60,291 nt of DNA from positions 1 through 60,291 of the forward strand of contig PBYE01000074.1 in NCBI GenBank assembly GCA_002729495.1, written 5' to 3'. The position numbers and the translations under genes were made by a program. Below, in pieces: positions 24,564-32,040 of the stretch. Numbering within the stretch: the stretch's first letter is position 1; each line of letters opens with the position of its first letter. Origin of the DNA: Chromatiales bacterium. Its GTDB lineage: Bacteria; Pseudomonadota; Gammaproteobacteria; Steroidobacterales; GCA-2729495. The notes beneath the pieces were generated by a model that was not told the DNA's origin, did no database searches, and saw only the letters and a program-made list of their open reading frames with translations.

Positions 24564-27317
24564 ATGGCAAGTCTTGGTACCAGCAGACGCAATTTTCTGG
24601 CAGGCAGCGGCGGTACGCTGCTGACGCTCAGGTACGGGAGTCTGAGTGCCGCGGGACATGCTGGTGGCACTTACCGGCGCTGGGAAGACATCATGCGCAA
24701 CAAGTGGACCTGGGATCGGGTCGTGCGTGGCAGTCATGGTACCAACTGCACCGGCAACTGTGCTTTTAATGTTTATGTCCGCAACGGCATCGTCTGGCGG
24801 GAAGAGCAGCAAGGCGAGTACGCGTCTTCCACACCTGACACTCCGGATTACAGTCCGCGCGGCTGCCAGAAAGGTCTGCGCCATGCGAAATACATGTACG
24901 GCAAACAGCGCATACTCTATCCACTGAAACGGGTAGGTGAACGCGGCGAAGGTAAGTGGGAACGCATCGGCTGGGACCAGGCGGCCAGCGAGATCGCTGA
25001 CCGTTACATCGATCATGTCGTAGAAGCGGGTCCGCGTTCGGTTACATTCGGGCTGGGTACGCAAATGCTCCTGAAGCGTGCAACCTTTGCGGCTTTCGCG
25101 CGTTTCCAGTGCATAACGGGAGCCGAGCTGCCGGAAAGTTTTGCGGGCGTGGGCGATTTACCCACCGGCATATACATGACGGTCGGCGAACCGCTGCTCG
25201 GCGACACTATAGCCGCCGTATTCAAGTCCAAATGTTGCCTGATCTGGTACTGCAATCCTGCCGTGACGCGTATTCCTGATGCCCACTTTTTCTGGGAGGC
25301 TAAGTACAACGGAACGGAAGTCATCACCATTGTGCCGGAATTCAACCCGACGGCACTGCACTCGAGTAAATGGGTGAACCCGAAGCCTGGTACCGATGCG
25401 GCCCTGGCGATGTCGATGGTGCAGGTCATCCTGTCGGAGGGCCTGCACGATACCGGCTTTATTCAGGAACAATCTGATCTGCCATTCCTGGTGCGCATGG
25501 ACAACGGGAAATTCCTGCGGGGTATAGATCTCGGGCTGACCGAGGACAGCGCCGATCAGTTCTTTTATATACACGATAAAAATACGAACGCGATACAACT
25601 GGCACCCGGTACCGGATTCCAGATGCCCATCCCGGGCGCACCACCGGTTCTCGAAACCCGCTCGCTTGACCTCGGCGACCTTGATCCTGCGCTTGAAGGT
25701 ACATGGACGATCGATACACCGAGTGGTCCTGTAGAAGTTACGACCGTGTTCCAGGCGCTGAAGGCCGAATGCGACGGGCGCTATACACCGGAAATAGTAT
25801 CTGAAATTACGGGTGTTGCACCGAGCGTTATTCGCGGGGTTGCACGTACCTTTGCCGAATCCGAGGCATCAATGATTTTTTCGGGCTATCGCGTCTGCAA
25901 GTGGTTGCATGGCGACCTGATGCAACGCTCGTTCATGTTGCTGCTCTCGGTAACCGGTAACCTGGGCCGTCCGGGTACCGGCTTACAACTCTGGAATATG
26001 CCCAGGGACGATGACATTGCCGCCTTTGCATTCGACGGAATTCCGCCGACGCTGCGGGTTGCGACGATGGTGCGCTGGGATTACAGCCAGACCAACGCGA
26101 TCGAAATGAACCGCGAGTTTTACGGTAACGAACTGGCCGAGCACTACGACAAGTACAACCGGATAGCCCAGACCGAGGGTAACTACCCGAATTACGACGA
26201 CATCGATTGGAAGATGGGCGTATTCATGGGGCTCAACCCGGCCAACTGGCGCGGTTCCTCGGAGCGCTGGCGTAAAGACGCACTCGAAAATCTGGAAACG
26301 ATAGTTGTGGCGGCACCGGACATGGGCACCACACCTATGTATGCCGACTATGTGTTGCCTGTGGCAGCTCATTACGAGCGCAAGGATATGTTGCTGGAAC
26401 CCCGCACGCCCTACGTGCAGGCGATGGATGCAGCCGTGCTACCGCTCGGTGAAGCGAAAGATGATTTCGATGTGCTCGAAACATTTGCGCGCGCAATCAG
26501 CGAAAGGGCAACCGAACGCAATATCGCGCCGGTGCAGGACAACTACCAGATACCGGTCAGCCGTGATTTCAAGCAGTTCCATGCGCTGTATACGAAAAAT
26601 GGCACGGTTACATCGACCGAAGATATCCTCAATTTCATGATTCCCCTGAACGAAGGACTGCCGCAGGTACCGTTCAGTGAAATGGCACGCCATGGAATCA
26701 TGAAGACCAATGATGCCGAAGATGTAGTTTATGGTGAGCACTCCGCATATCACGACACGATGATTCGCAGTACCCGCGACAAGAAACCATACAAAACTCT
26801 AACGGGCCGGCAACAGTTTTATATAGACCATGACTGGTTCCTGGATGAAGGTGAGGCCCTGCCGGGTTATCGTGAACCGCTGGAAGTCGAAGGTTACCCG
26901 ATGCGCCTGCTGATGGGGCATGCGCGTCATGGCATACACAGTATGTGGCGTGACGATCCCTTGCTGGTCAGCCTGCAGCGCGGCGAGCCCGATATTTACG
27001 TCAATCCCGTGGATGCGGGCGGCCGTGATGTTGAGGATGGTGACCTGATTCGGGTGTTCAATTCCTTCGGCTCATTTGTCGCGATGGCTCATGTCACCTC
27101 GGCAATGCAACCCGGGATGACATTTATGTACCATGGCTGGGATCCGATGATGTTCCGCGGCCGCAAGAATTTTGGTGCGGTGATCCCGACATCCGGACTG
27201 ATTAAACCGACATCAGTTGCTTTTGGCTACGGACACATTACTTATCGGTCACTGGCCTTTGAGCCCAACTTAACACTTGCGGATTTCACCTGCGACTACG
27301 AAAAATATGATTCCTGA
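24564..27317 (+). CDS. Type II DMSO-reductase-family catalytic (alpha) subunit, Tat-exported
   Basis: A 917-residue Mo-bisPGD oxidoreductase. A twin-arginine signal (SRRNFLAG, Arg8-Arg9) directs export of the folded enzyme to the periplasm. The N-terminal iron-sulfur motif is His58-x3-Cys62-x3-Cys66-x34-Cys101, the His-ligated pattern of the type II branch (nitrate, ethylbenzene, dimethylsulfide, chlorate and steroid-C25 enzymes). NPAVTRIPDAHFFWEAKY matches the branch core; the Mo-ligand Asp would lie in the preceding VGEPLLGDTIAA segment. Start at ATG 24564 (GGAGA 8 bases upstream). The enzyme probably hydroxylates or dehydrogenates a hydrophobic compound or reduces an acceptor; nothing in the sequence alone decides which. 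Its beta subunit follows only after a 244-base repeat-bearing gap. Confidence 0.93.
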   Translation: MASLGTSRRNFLAGSGGTLLTLRYGSLSAAGHAGGTYRRWEDIMRNKWTWDRVVRGSHGTNCTGNCAFNVYVRNGIVWREEQQGEYASSTPDTPDYSPRGCQKGLRHAKYMYGKQRILYPLKRVGERGEGKWERIGWDQAASEIADRYIDHVVEAGPRSVTFGLGTQMLLKRATFAAFARFQCITGAELPESFAGVGDLPTGIYMTVGEPLLGDTIAAVFKSKCCLIWYCNPAVTRIPDAHFFWEAKYNGTEVITIVPEFNPTALHSSKWVNPKPGTDAALAMSMVQVILSEGLHDTGFIQEQSDLPFLVRMDNGKFLRGIDLGLTEDSADQFFYIHDKNTNAIQLAPGTGFQMPIPGAPPVLETRSLDLGDLDPALEGTWTIDTPSGPVEVTTVFQALKAECDGRYTPEIVSEITGVAPSVIRGVARTFAESEASMIFSGYRVCKWLHGDLMQRSFMLLLSVTGNLGRPGTGLQLWNMPRDDDIAAFAFDGIPPTLRVATMVRWDYSQTNAIEMNREFYGNELAEHYDKYNRIAQTEGNYPNYDDIDWKMGVFMGLNPANWRGSSERWRKDALENLETIVVAAPDMGTTPMYADYVLPVAAHYERKDMLLEPRTPYVQAMDAAVLPLGEAKDDFDVLETFARAISERATERNIAPVQDNYQIPVSRDFKQFHALYTKNGTVTSTEDILNFMIPLNEGLPQVPFSEMARHGIMKTNDAEDVVYGEHSAYHDTMIRSTRDKKPYKTLTGRQQFYIDHDWFLDEGEALPGYREPLEVEGYPMRLLMGHARHGIHSMWRDDPLLVSLQRGEPDIYVNPVDAGGRDVEDGDLIRVFNSFGSFVAMAHVTSAMQPGMTFMYHGWDPMMFRGRKNFGAVIPTSGLIKPTSVAFGYGHITYRSLAFEPNLTLADFTCDYEKYDS

Positions 27318-27355
27318 AACCAACACTGACGGCGCATTACTTTGTTGCGAACCAG

Positions 27356-27440
27356 CGCAAGATGCTCATGTATTCATCTATACATTGCGCTCTTTCGCTG
27401 GCCCGCGCCTCGTACTGCATCCGTCAGCGGGCTTCAGGCA
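27356..27440 (-). repeat. Degenerate copy of the 49.3-kb extragenic element
   Basis: Read on the minus strand, this stretch parallels the element at 49335-49456: it has a ATGCTCATGTA block, an ATACATTGCGCT block in place of TACACTCCGCTT, CTGGCCCGCGCCTCG in place of CGACCCTTGCC and ends at a GCGGGCTTCAGG arm. Many mismatches show it is an old copy. It contributes half of the alpha-beta intergenic gap. Confidence 0.4.
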
Positions 27441-27473
27441 ACATATTTTGAGGTTTGTAGAAAATTTATTTTT

Positions 27474-27545
27474 GCGGCTTTGCTGGGCAGGATGCCCGAA
27501 TGTCGCGGAGGCCATGGATGGCCGAGAGCGACGAGCAGCGAAACC
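27474..27545 (+). repeat. Composite REP-like repeat, copy R1
   Basis: First of three copies of a 70-80 base intergenic element. The core GGCCATGGATGGCC is a hairpin, flanked by CCCGAATGTCGCGGA and GAGAGCGACGAG, ending GCGAAACC. A 28-base segment around the hairpin is identical in all three copies. It lies just upstream of the beta-subunit ribosome site, so it is in the mRNA leader between alpha and beta. Confidence 0.85.
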
Positions 27546-27561
27546 ACCGAGGTAGGAAGGT

Positions 27562-28563
27562 ATGACAGATAAACAGGTAGCAATGGTCATTGATTTGAAT
27601 AAGTGCATCGGCTGCCAGGCCTGCACGGCAGCCTGCAAAAGCCTGTGGACCGATGAGCCGGGCCAGGAATACATGCTGTGGAACAACGTGGAGACCAAGC
27701 CCGGACCCGGCTATCCCAGGTACTGGGAAGATGGCGGCGGCGGCTGGAACGAGACCGGCACGGGACTCAAACCCGGGGTATTGCCACCGAAGGAAGACCA
27801 TGGCGAGGAGATTGCCCTAAACCACCAGGCAGTGTACTTCGACGGCACCGAGACGCGGTTACAGCAGGAACGACCCATGGGCAAGGGGGCCAACTGGGAC
27901 GAAGATACTTCCAGTGGCGATTACCCGAACAACTACCACTTCTATGTACCGCGCCTGTGTAATCACTGCACCAAGCCTGCCTGCCTGGAGGCCTGCCCGG
28001 TCAGGGCCATCTATAAGCGCGAGGCCGACGGGATCGTGCTGGTGGACCAGGATACCTGCCAGGGCTTCAGGGAGTGCAACAAGGCCTGTCCCTATGACAA
28101 GGTCTATTTTAACTATATGTCGGGCAAGAGCCAGAAGTGCATTTTCTGCTTCCCCCGGCTCGAAGAAGGCGTGGCACCGGCCTGTGCCAGGCAATGCCCG
28201 GGACGGCTTCGCTTCGTGGGCTTTTTAGAGGACGCCAACGGCCCCATCGACAAGCTGGTAAACCAGTGGCGGGTGGCCTTACCCTTGCACCCCGAGTATG
28301 GCACCGAGCCCAATATCTTTTATGTGCCACCCATCCTGCCGCCGAAGTTCGACGATAAAGGCAACTTCGTTGCTGACGATGACCCCCGGGTGCCGATGGA
28401 GTACTTACGTTCCCTGTTCGGTCCGAAGGTGGATGCCGCGCTGATCACCCTGCACGAGGAGATGGAGAAGAAGCAGACGGGGCAGAATTCTGAGCTGATG
28501 GATCTGCTCATTGCGAAAGAGTGGAAGTCGTTATTTGGTATTCCTGATGTGAAGGTGGCGTAA
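27562..28563 (+). CDS. Type II DMSO-reductase-family iron-sulfur (beta) subunit
   Basis: A 333-residue four-cluster ferredoxin subunit. Cysteine groups are complete: 15/18/21/25, 133/136/141/145, 166/172/176 and 193/196/208/212. The third group reads C166-QG-Phe169-RE-Cys172, with Phe where a fourth Cys would sit and where nitrate-reductase-type subunits have Trp, predicting a [3Fe-4S] cluster. It moves electrons from the alpha subunit FS0 cluster to the next carrier. No own signal peptide, so it would ride with the Tat-exported alpha. Good ribosome site (GGTAGGAAGGT). It is unusual in being separated from alpha and from the membrane genes by repeat-bearing gaps on both sides. Confidence 0.93.
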   Translation: MTDKQVAMVIDLNKCIGCQACTAACKSLWTDEPGQEYMLWNNVETKPGPGYPRYWEDGGGGWNETGTGLKPGVLPPKEDHGEEIALNHQAVYFDGTETRLQQERPMGKGANWDEDTSSGDYPNNYHFYVPRLCNHCTKPACLEACPVRAIYKREADGIVLVDQDTCQGFRECNKACPYDKVYFNYMSGKSQKCIFCFPRLEEGVAPACARQCPGRLRFVGFLEDANGPIDKLVNQWRVALPLHPEYGTEPNIFYVPPILPPKFDDKGNFVADDDPRVPMEYLRSLFGPKVDAALITLHEEMEKKQTGQNSELMDLLIAKEWKSLFGIPDVKVA

Positions 28564-28588
28564 TCAGTTTCGATACTGAAACGACGGT

Positions 28589-28617
28589 GGGTTCGCGCCT
28601 AAAGGCGCTCCTACAGG
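28589..28617 (-). repeat. REP palindrome (TGTAGGAGCGCC type)
   Basis: Read on the minus strand: TGTAGGAGCGCCTTTAGGCG followed by CGAACCC. It is an imperfect palindrome (GCGCCT/AGGCGC) of the REP class common in pseudomonads and other gammaproteobacteria, 25 bases after the beta-subunit stop. It may terminate or stabilise mRNA. Confidence 0.8.
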
Positions 28618-28646
28618 TTGGCATAGCGATGGTGCAAATTGAATTG

Positions 28647-28726
28647 CTGTAGGAGCGCCTTTGCTGGGCAGGACGCTCGAATGTCGCGGAGGCCATGGAT
28701 GGCCGAGAGTGACGAGGCGCGAACCC
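28647..28726 (+). repeat. Composite REP-like repeat, copy R2 (nested in a REP)
   Basis: Here the outer ends are those of the neighbouring REP (TGTAGGAGCGCCTTT at the left, AGGCGCGAACCC at the right), and the composite core with the GGCCATGGATGGCC hairpin occupies the REP loop. The GCGCCT/AGGCGC arms can pair, closing an extended stem-loop of about 70 bases. Identical to R1 over a 28-base core. Confidence 0.85.
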
Positions 28727-28818
28727 GCTGAAGGTTAGATGAACTGCTTATTGCAACTGAACTTTGGTCGAGCATTTGTAGAATTCCAATTACGTTTCGC
28801 CCTGAGGGGGACGCGAGA

Positions 28819-29667
28819 TTGAATAACAAACAAAGAAAAGCATTTTTTGCCTTTGTATTTACCGGGCTGCTGCTGTGGTTCGGGTATGCGCAGGCGTTGA
28901 CGCTTTCGATCGAATCCGATTACGTCATTACCAGCTACGAAGTCGTGCTGGTGTTGCACGAGTTACTGCTGGTTTTCTGGCTGGGTCCGGATATCGGGGT
29001 CTTTATCTGGAGCAACAAGGTTGCGAATGCGGAGCTCAGCGATGAGGTCCGGACAACCGCTGCAGGAATGATGCATACCATCGACCTGTTCCCGCGCATC
29101 TGCATCAGCCTGATGCTGACAGTTGGCGGTATCCTGACAGAGGTAGTCGGGCTTGAACACGCGTGGTGGCAATGGATCGCGATCCTTCCCCTCGGGCCAG
29201 TATGGCTCACCCTGGTGCTGATCGCCTATTTTAAAGAGGGCACATCGGTTGGTGAGACCGTCGCGAAGCTGGACAAGTGGCTGCGCTGGATCGTAGTCAT
29301 TTCCGTGCCCATATCCGTGACCTATGCCACCAGCATCGGACGCATGGATAGCGCGCCGTGGGTTTCAGCCAAGCTTCTGATCTTTGCGGCGATAGTTCTG
29401 CTCGGATTGCTGGCAAGGCGGCACCTGGATGCCATGCAAGACGATATCAAGAAACTGGGTAGTACCGGATCTTCGGACGCGCTGAACGAGAAGCTGATCG
29501 GCAGTGTGAAAAGTGCGCGCCCCTATATTTTTGCAATCTGGGCAGGGCTCGCGATTGCATCTTGGTTAGGTATCGAACAGCCGGGTTCGGCTCAATCGGA
29601 GATGAGGAGTGCGGCGGTTACCGTGACCGGCGACCTGGCCGAGGGAGGTAAACAGTCATGGAAATGA
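28819..29667 (+). CDS. Membrane protein A of a tandem paralogous pair (candidate electron-transfer anchor)
   Basis: A 282-residue integral membrane protein with about seven helices and a TTG start behind GAGGGGG. I do not recognise the family with certainty; it recalls CopD/DUF2269-type proteins. Residues 45-66 (VLHELLLVFWLGPDIGVF) and HTIDLFPR at 86-93 match the next gene product (KYLHLMMFVGWVGADMGVF and RIELIPR), so the two are paralogues. Conserved His47 and Asp58 and the I-acidic-L-x-P-R motif are candidates for heme b or quinone contacts. The stop overlaps the start of its paralogue by 10 bases. Context (beta subunit before, cytochrome c after) suggests it carries electrons for the molybdoenzyme. 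Confidence 0.78.
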   Translation: MNNKQRKAFFAFVFTGLLLWFGYAQALTLSIESDYVITSYEVVLVLHELLLVFWLGPDIGVFIWSNKVANAELSDEVRTTAAGMMHTIDLFPRICISLMLTVGGILTEVVGLEHAWWQWIAILPLGPVWLTLVLIAYFKEGTSVGETVAKLDKWLRWIVVISVPISVTYATSIGRMDSAPWVSAKLLIFAAIVLLGLLARRHLDAMQDDIKKLGSTGSSDALNEKLIGSVKSARPYIFAIWAGLAIASWLGIEQPGSAQSEMRSAAVTVTGDLAEGGKQSWK

Positions 29668-30338
29668 CCGAAAGTTTCGTGTTCTGGAAATACCTCCACC
29701 TGATGATGTTTGTCGGTTGGGTAGGCGCAGACATGGGTGTATTTCTCTCGTGCAAGAAAGCCTGCGATTCAACTTTGTCCTTTGACGCGCGTATGACCCT
29801 GCTACATGTCGCGCTGCGGATCGAACTAATTCCGCGTACCATGTGGAAAGCTGCGTTGCCTTTGGGCGTAATGCTATCCAGGGAAATGGGCTTGCTGGAT
29901 ATCACCAACACCGAGCTTGCTCTCGTATGGGCGTTTTCGATTGTCTGGTGGGCGATCAGCATGACGGGCGCTATCTATTACGATAAACCGTGGGGTCAGA
30001 AGGTTGCCCATTTCGCAAACTGGATTATCGGCGCTGTAGGGATAGGCCTGATCGCCATCGCCATTACTTCAGCCATGGGTCAAGGGCCTTTCGACGTATC
30101 CGGAACATGGTTGATCTGGAAAGTGGGGCTTTATGGCCTGATCAACCTGACCTGCCTGGGCATAGTCGTCGCGTTCGACCCGATGGCCGGCGCATTCATG
30201 CGGCTCGCCATGGAGGGTTCGACACCGGAAATCGAGGGGCTGGTCAAGCGAATTTTCAATATTTCGGTTTATCCAATCTGGAGTACTTACTTTTTGGTTG
30301 TAGTTGTGGCATTTATCGCAACCACCAAGTTTATTTAG
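29658..30338 (+). CDS. Membrane protein B of the tandem paralogous pair
   Basis: A 226-residue membrane protein with about six helices, paralogous to the gene before it over residues 8-62: H14-x6-W-x-G-x-D25-x-GVF and RIELIPR at 54-60 align with the same motifs there. It is shorter at both ends. GGGAGGTAAACAGTC gives a strong ribosome site inside the upstream gene, so translation is coupled. The pair may form a heterodimeric anchor that binds heme b or interacts with the quinone pool, in place of the NarI- or EbdC-type subunit found with known type II enzymes, which is absent here. Role inferred from position only. Confidence 0.78.
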   Translation: MEMTESFVFWKYLHLMMFVGWVGADMGVFLSCKKACDSTLSFDARMTLLHVALRIELIPRTMWKAALPLGVMLSREMGLLDITNTELALVWAFSIVWWAISMTGAIYYDKPWGQKVAHFANWIIGAVGIGLIAIAITSAMGQGPFDVSGTWLIWKVGLYGLINLTCLGIVVAFDPMAGAFMRLAMEGSTPEIEGLVKRIFNISVYPIWSTYFLVVVVAFIATTKFI

Positions 30339-30366
30339 TCGCCTTGCCCTAATGATGGAGATAGTA

Positions 30367-30891
30367 ATGAGTTGTTTTAGTCGCCTGCCGCATACTATTC
30401 GACCGCTGGTGCTGGTATTCGCCATTCTTTTGGTAACGGCCTGCGAACAGAAGGAACCCGAGCAGCCGGTCGAGCAGGCGGACCCCGGGGCTTCAACCGC
30501 ACACGAATCAACACCGGAGGTAACGTCCATCGACGCCGACGGAAACGTCGCACCGTTCGGCATGGTATCCAGGCAAGCCGTAAGGGTCGAAGAGCCCCTG
30601 CCTGCCGCACCGCCGGTGCCAACCGCGGCTACCTCGGGTTTGTACGGCATACACTGCGTTGCCTGTCACGGCGCCGATGCGAACGGTGTGGAAGGATTGG
30701 GGGTAAGCCTTTTGGCCTCAGAGCTGGTCGCGCGATCCGACGAAGACGGCATCGTTGCGTTCCTGCAGGTCGGACGTTTACCGCAGGCGGAAGACAGCAT
30801 CACGGGCGTACCTATGCCGGCATTCTCCTGGATGGAACCCGAACAACTGGACGAACTGGCTGCCTATCTGAAGAGCCTGCAGCAGCCCTAA
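30367..30891 (+). CDS. Lipoprotein class I cytochrome c
   Basis: A 174-residue membrane-anchored monoheme cytochrome. The signal ends in the lipobox LVTAC (Cys about 26), followed by a low-complexity linker rich in Glu, Pro and Ala. The heme site is CVACHGADANG in the middle, with a Met ligand probably in PMPAFSWMEPEQ; the C-terminal helix LDELAAYLKSL is typical. The ATG at 30367 has GGAG six bases upstream and gives a clean signal peptide, unlike longer in-frame starts. Last gene of the operon, followed at once by a terminator. It most likely exchanges electrons with the molybdoenzyme or membrane pair in the periplasm. Confidence 0.9.
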   Translation: MSCFSRLPHTIRPLVLVFAILLVTACEQKEPEQPVEQADPGASTAHESTPEVTSIDADGNVAPFGMVSRQAVRVEEPLPAAPPVPTAATSGLYGIHCVACHGADANGVEGLGVSLLASELVARSDEDGIVAFLQVGRLPQAEDSITGVPMPAFSWMEPEQLDELAAYLKSLQQP

Positions 30892-30908
30892 CTTATTGAA
30901 TTAGAATG

Positions 30909-30938
30909 AAAAAAAGGCACCAAATGGCGCCTTTTTTT
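30909..30938 (+). terminator. Bidirectional intrinsic terminator
   Basis: A run of seven A, a GGCACC/GGCGCC stem with one mismatch around AAAT, then seven T. It ends the molybdoenzyme operon 17 bases after the cytochrome c stop and, because of the A-run, can also act for the opposite strand. Confidence 0.88.
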
Positions 30939-30956
30939 GCTTATCTTAACTTGGCA

Positions 30957-31028
30957 GGTTCGTGGCTCATCGCTCTCGGCCATCCATGGCCTCCGCGACA
31001 TTAGGGCGTCCTGCCCGGCAAAGCGGTC
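30957..31028 (-). repeat. Composite REP-like repeat, copy R3 (inverted)
   Basis: Third copy of the composite element, in opposite orientation to R1 and R2. Reading on the minus strand: GCTTTGCCGGGCAGGACG, then the shared core with GGCCATGGATGGCC and GAGAGCGATGAG, ending CACGAACC. It lies between the operon terminator and the NmrA-like gene. Confidence 0.85.
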
Positions 31029-31059
31029 CCACAACCAATTTGTTGGCGGTTGCTATTCC

Positions 31060-31086
31060 CTGTAGGAGCGGCTTTAGCCGCGAACC
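31060..31086 (+). repeat. REP palindrome (TGTAGGAGCGGC type)
   Basis: CTGTAGGAGCGGCTTTAGCC followed by GCGAACC: an almost perfect palindrome (GCGGCT/AGCCGC) of the REP class, sitting 22 bases past the end of the NmrA-like gene, whose 3' end faces it. Confidence 0.88.
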
Positions 31087-31108
31087 AACAGACTCTGAAA
31101 CACTGGCG

Positions 31109-31957
31109 CTATAAATTTGCCTGCAAAAATTCCTTAAACGACGTTGGCGGGTGCCCGACGATCTTTTCGAAGGTGTCGTTGACATGGCCCGGCGTAGTCT
31201 TGTCGGCAATTTCCTTAAACAGAACCATAACTGCATCTGAATGCCAGTCACTGGTCTGGAACGGGCGTAGGATTTCCTTGTAGGCTTTGGGGTCCGCGTC
31301 GACATAAACGACCTCCTTACCCAGTACATCACCGAACACTGCGGCAATCTGGTTAAAGTCCAGCAATTCCGGTCCGGAGATATCATAGGACTGGCCATAA
31401 TGTTTCTCGCCGCCTGCAATGATTTCGGCGATAAACTCACCGGTGTCCTTGCAGTCGGTCGGCGCTACGTTGCCGGCACCCATGGGCAGTGAAATCTGGC
31501 CAGTCTCTTTTGCAGCAGCACCGTAGTTAATCAGGTTCTGCATGAAGAAGTGCGGGCGCACCAGTGTGTAGTTCATACCTGATGCACGGATCGTATCTTC
31601 AACCGCGATATGCACCAGCGGAATCGGACTCGTCGTGCCTTTCACCGCTTCCGGTGACGATAGCTTGACGAAATGCCTGATTCCCGATTTGACTGCCGAA
31701 TCGACGAACGCCAGCTCCAACGCTTCTTGCTCCAGGCCGTTGGGCAGTATCAGCACGGCCTGGTCGCAGCCCTCCATCGCGCTTTCGACCAACGCTGAAT
31801 CGGACAGGTCGCCTTCGACAATCTCCACGCCCCTGGCCGCCCAGGGGGCTGCTTTTTCCTTGTCCCGCGCGATCGCCCTGATCGGCATATTTCTGTTAAG
31901 GAGCGCCTCGGCTGTTGCACCACCGGTCTTGCCGGTAATTCCGGTAAGCAAAATCAT
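31109..31957 (-). CDS. NmrA-like NAD(P)-binding protein
   Basis: A 282-residue atypical short-chain dehydrogenase: N-terminal GITGKTGGATAEALL cofactor loop, an early arginine pair region (RAIARDKEKA) suiting NADP, and YTLVRPHFFMQNL in the middle, as in NmrA/QOR2-like proteins that reduce quinones or sense redox state. No classical YxxxK. It is a single minus-strand gene ending at the REP cluster. About 84 bases separate it from the neighbouring GST gene. Function unresolved. Confidence 0.85.
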   Translation of the reverse strand: MILLTGITGKTGGATAEALLNRNMPIRAIARDKEKAAPWAARGVEIVEGDLSDSALVESAMEGCDQAVLILPNGLEQEALELAFVDSAVKSGIRHFVKLSSPEAVKGTTSPIPLVHIAVEDTIRASGMNYTLVRPHFFMQNLINYGAAAKETGQISLPMGAGNVAPTDCKDTGEFIAEIIAGGEKHYGQSYDISGPELLDFNQIAAVFGDVLGKEVVYVDADPKAYKEILRPFQTSDWHSDAVMVLFKEIADKTTPGHVNDTFEKIVGHPPTSFKEFLQANL

Positions 31958-32040
31958 GGCCTTTCCTCTGTTCTTATCTTTAGGGAGCGGCGCAGATTAG
32001 CATGTCCCGCCCGTTTTCACTGTCTGACCAGTGGACGGCG

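Noticed and set aside
27562-28563. Beta subunit as a complete mobile cassette
   Set aside because: Flanking repeats are direct and REP-like, but no transposase, target duplication or clear compositional shift is visible; kept only as a possibility in the findings.
27378-31440. Open frames on both strands containing a shared peptide like HGLRDIRASCPAK near the repeats
   Set aside because: They are translations of the three composite repeats R1-R3 and end in unrelated sequence; not genes.
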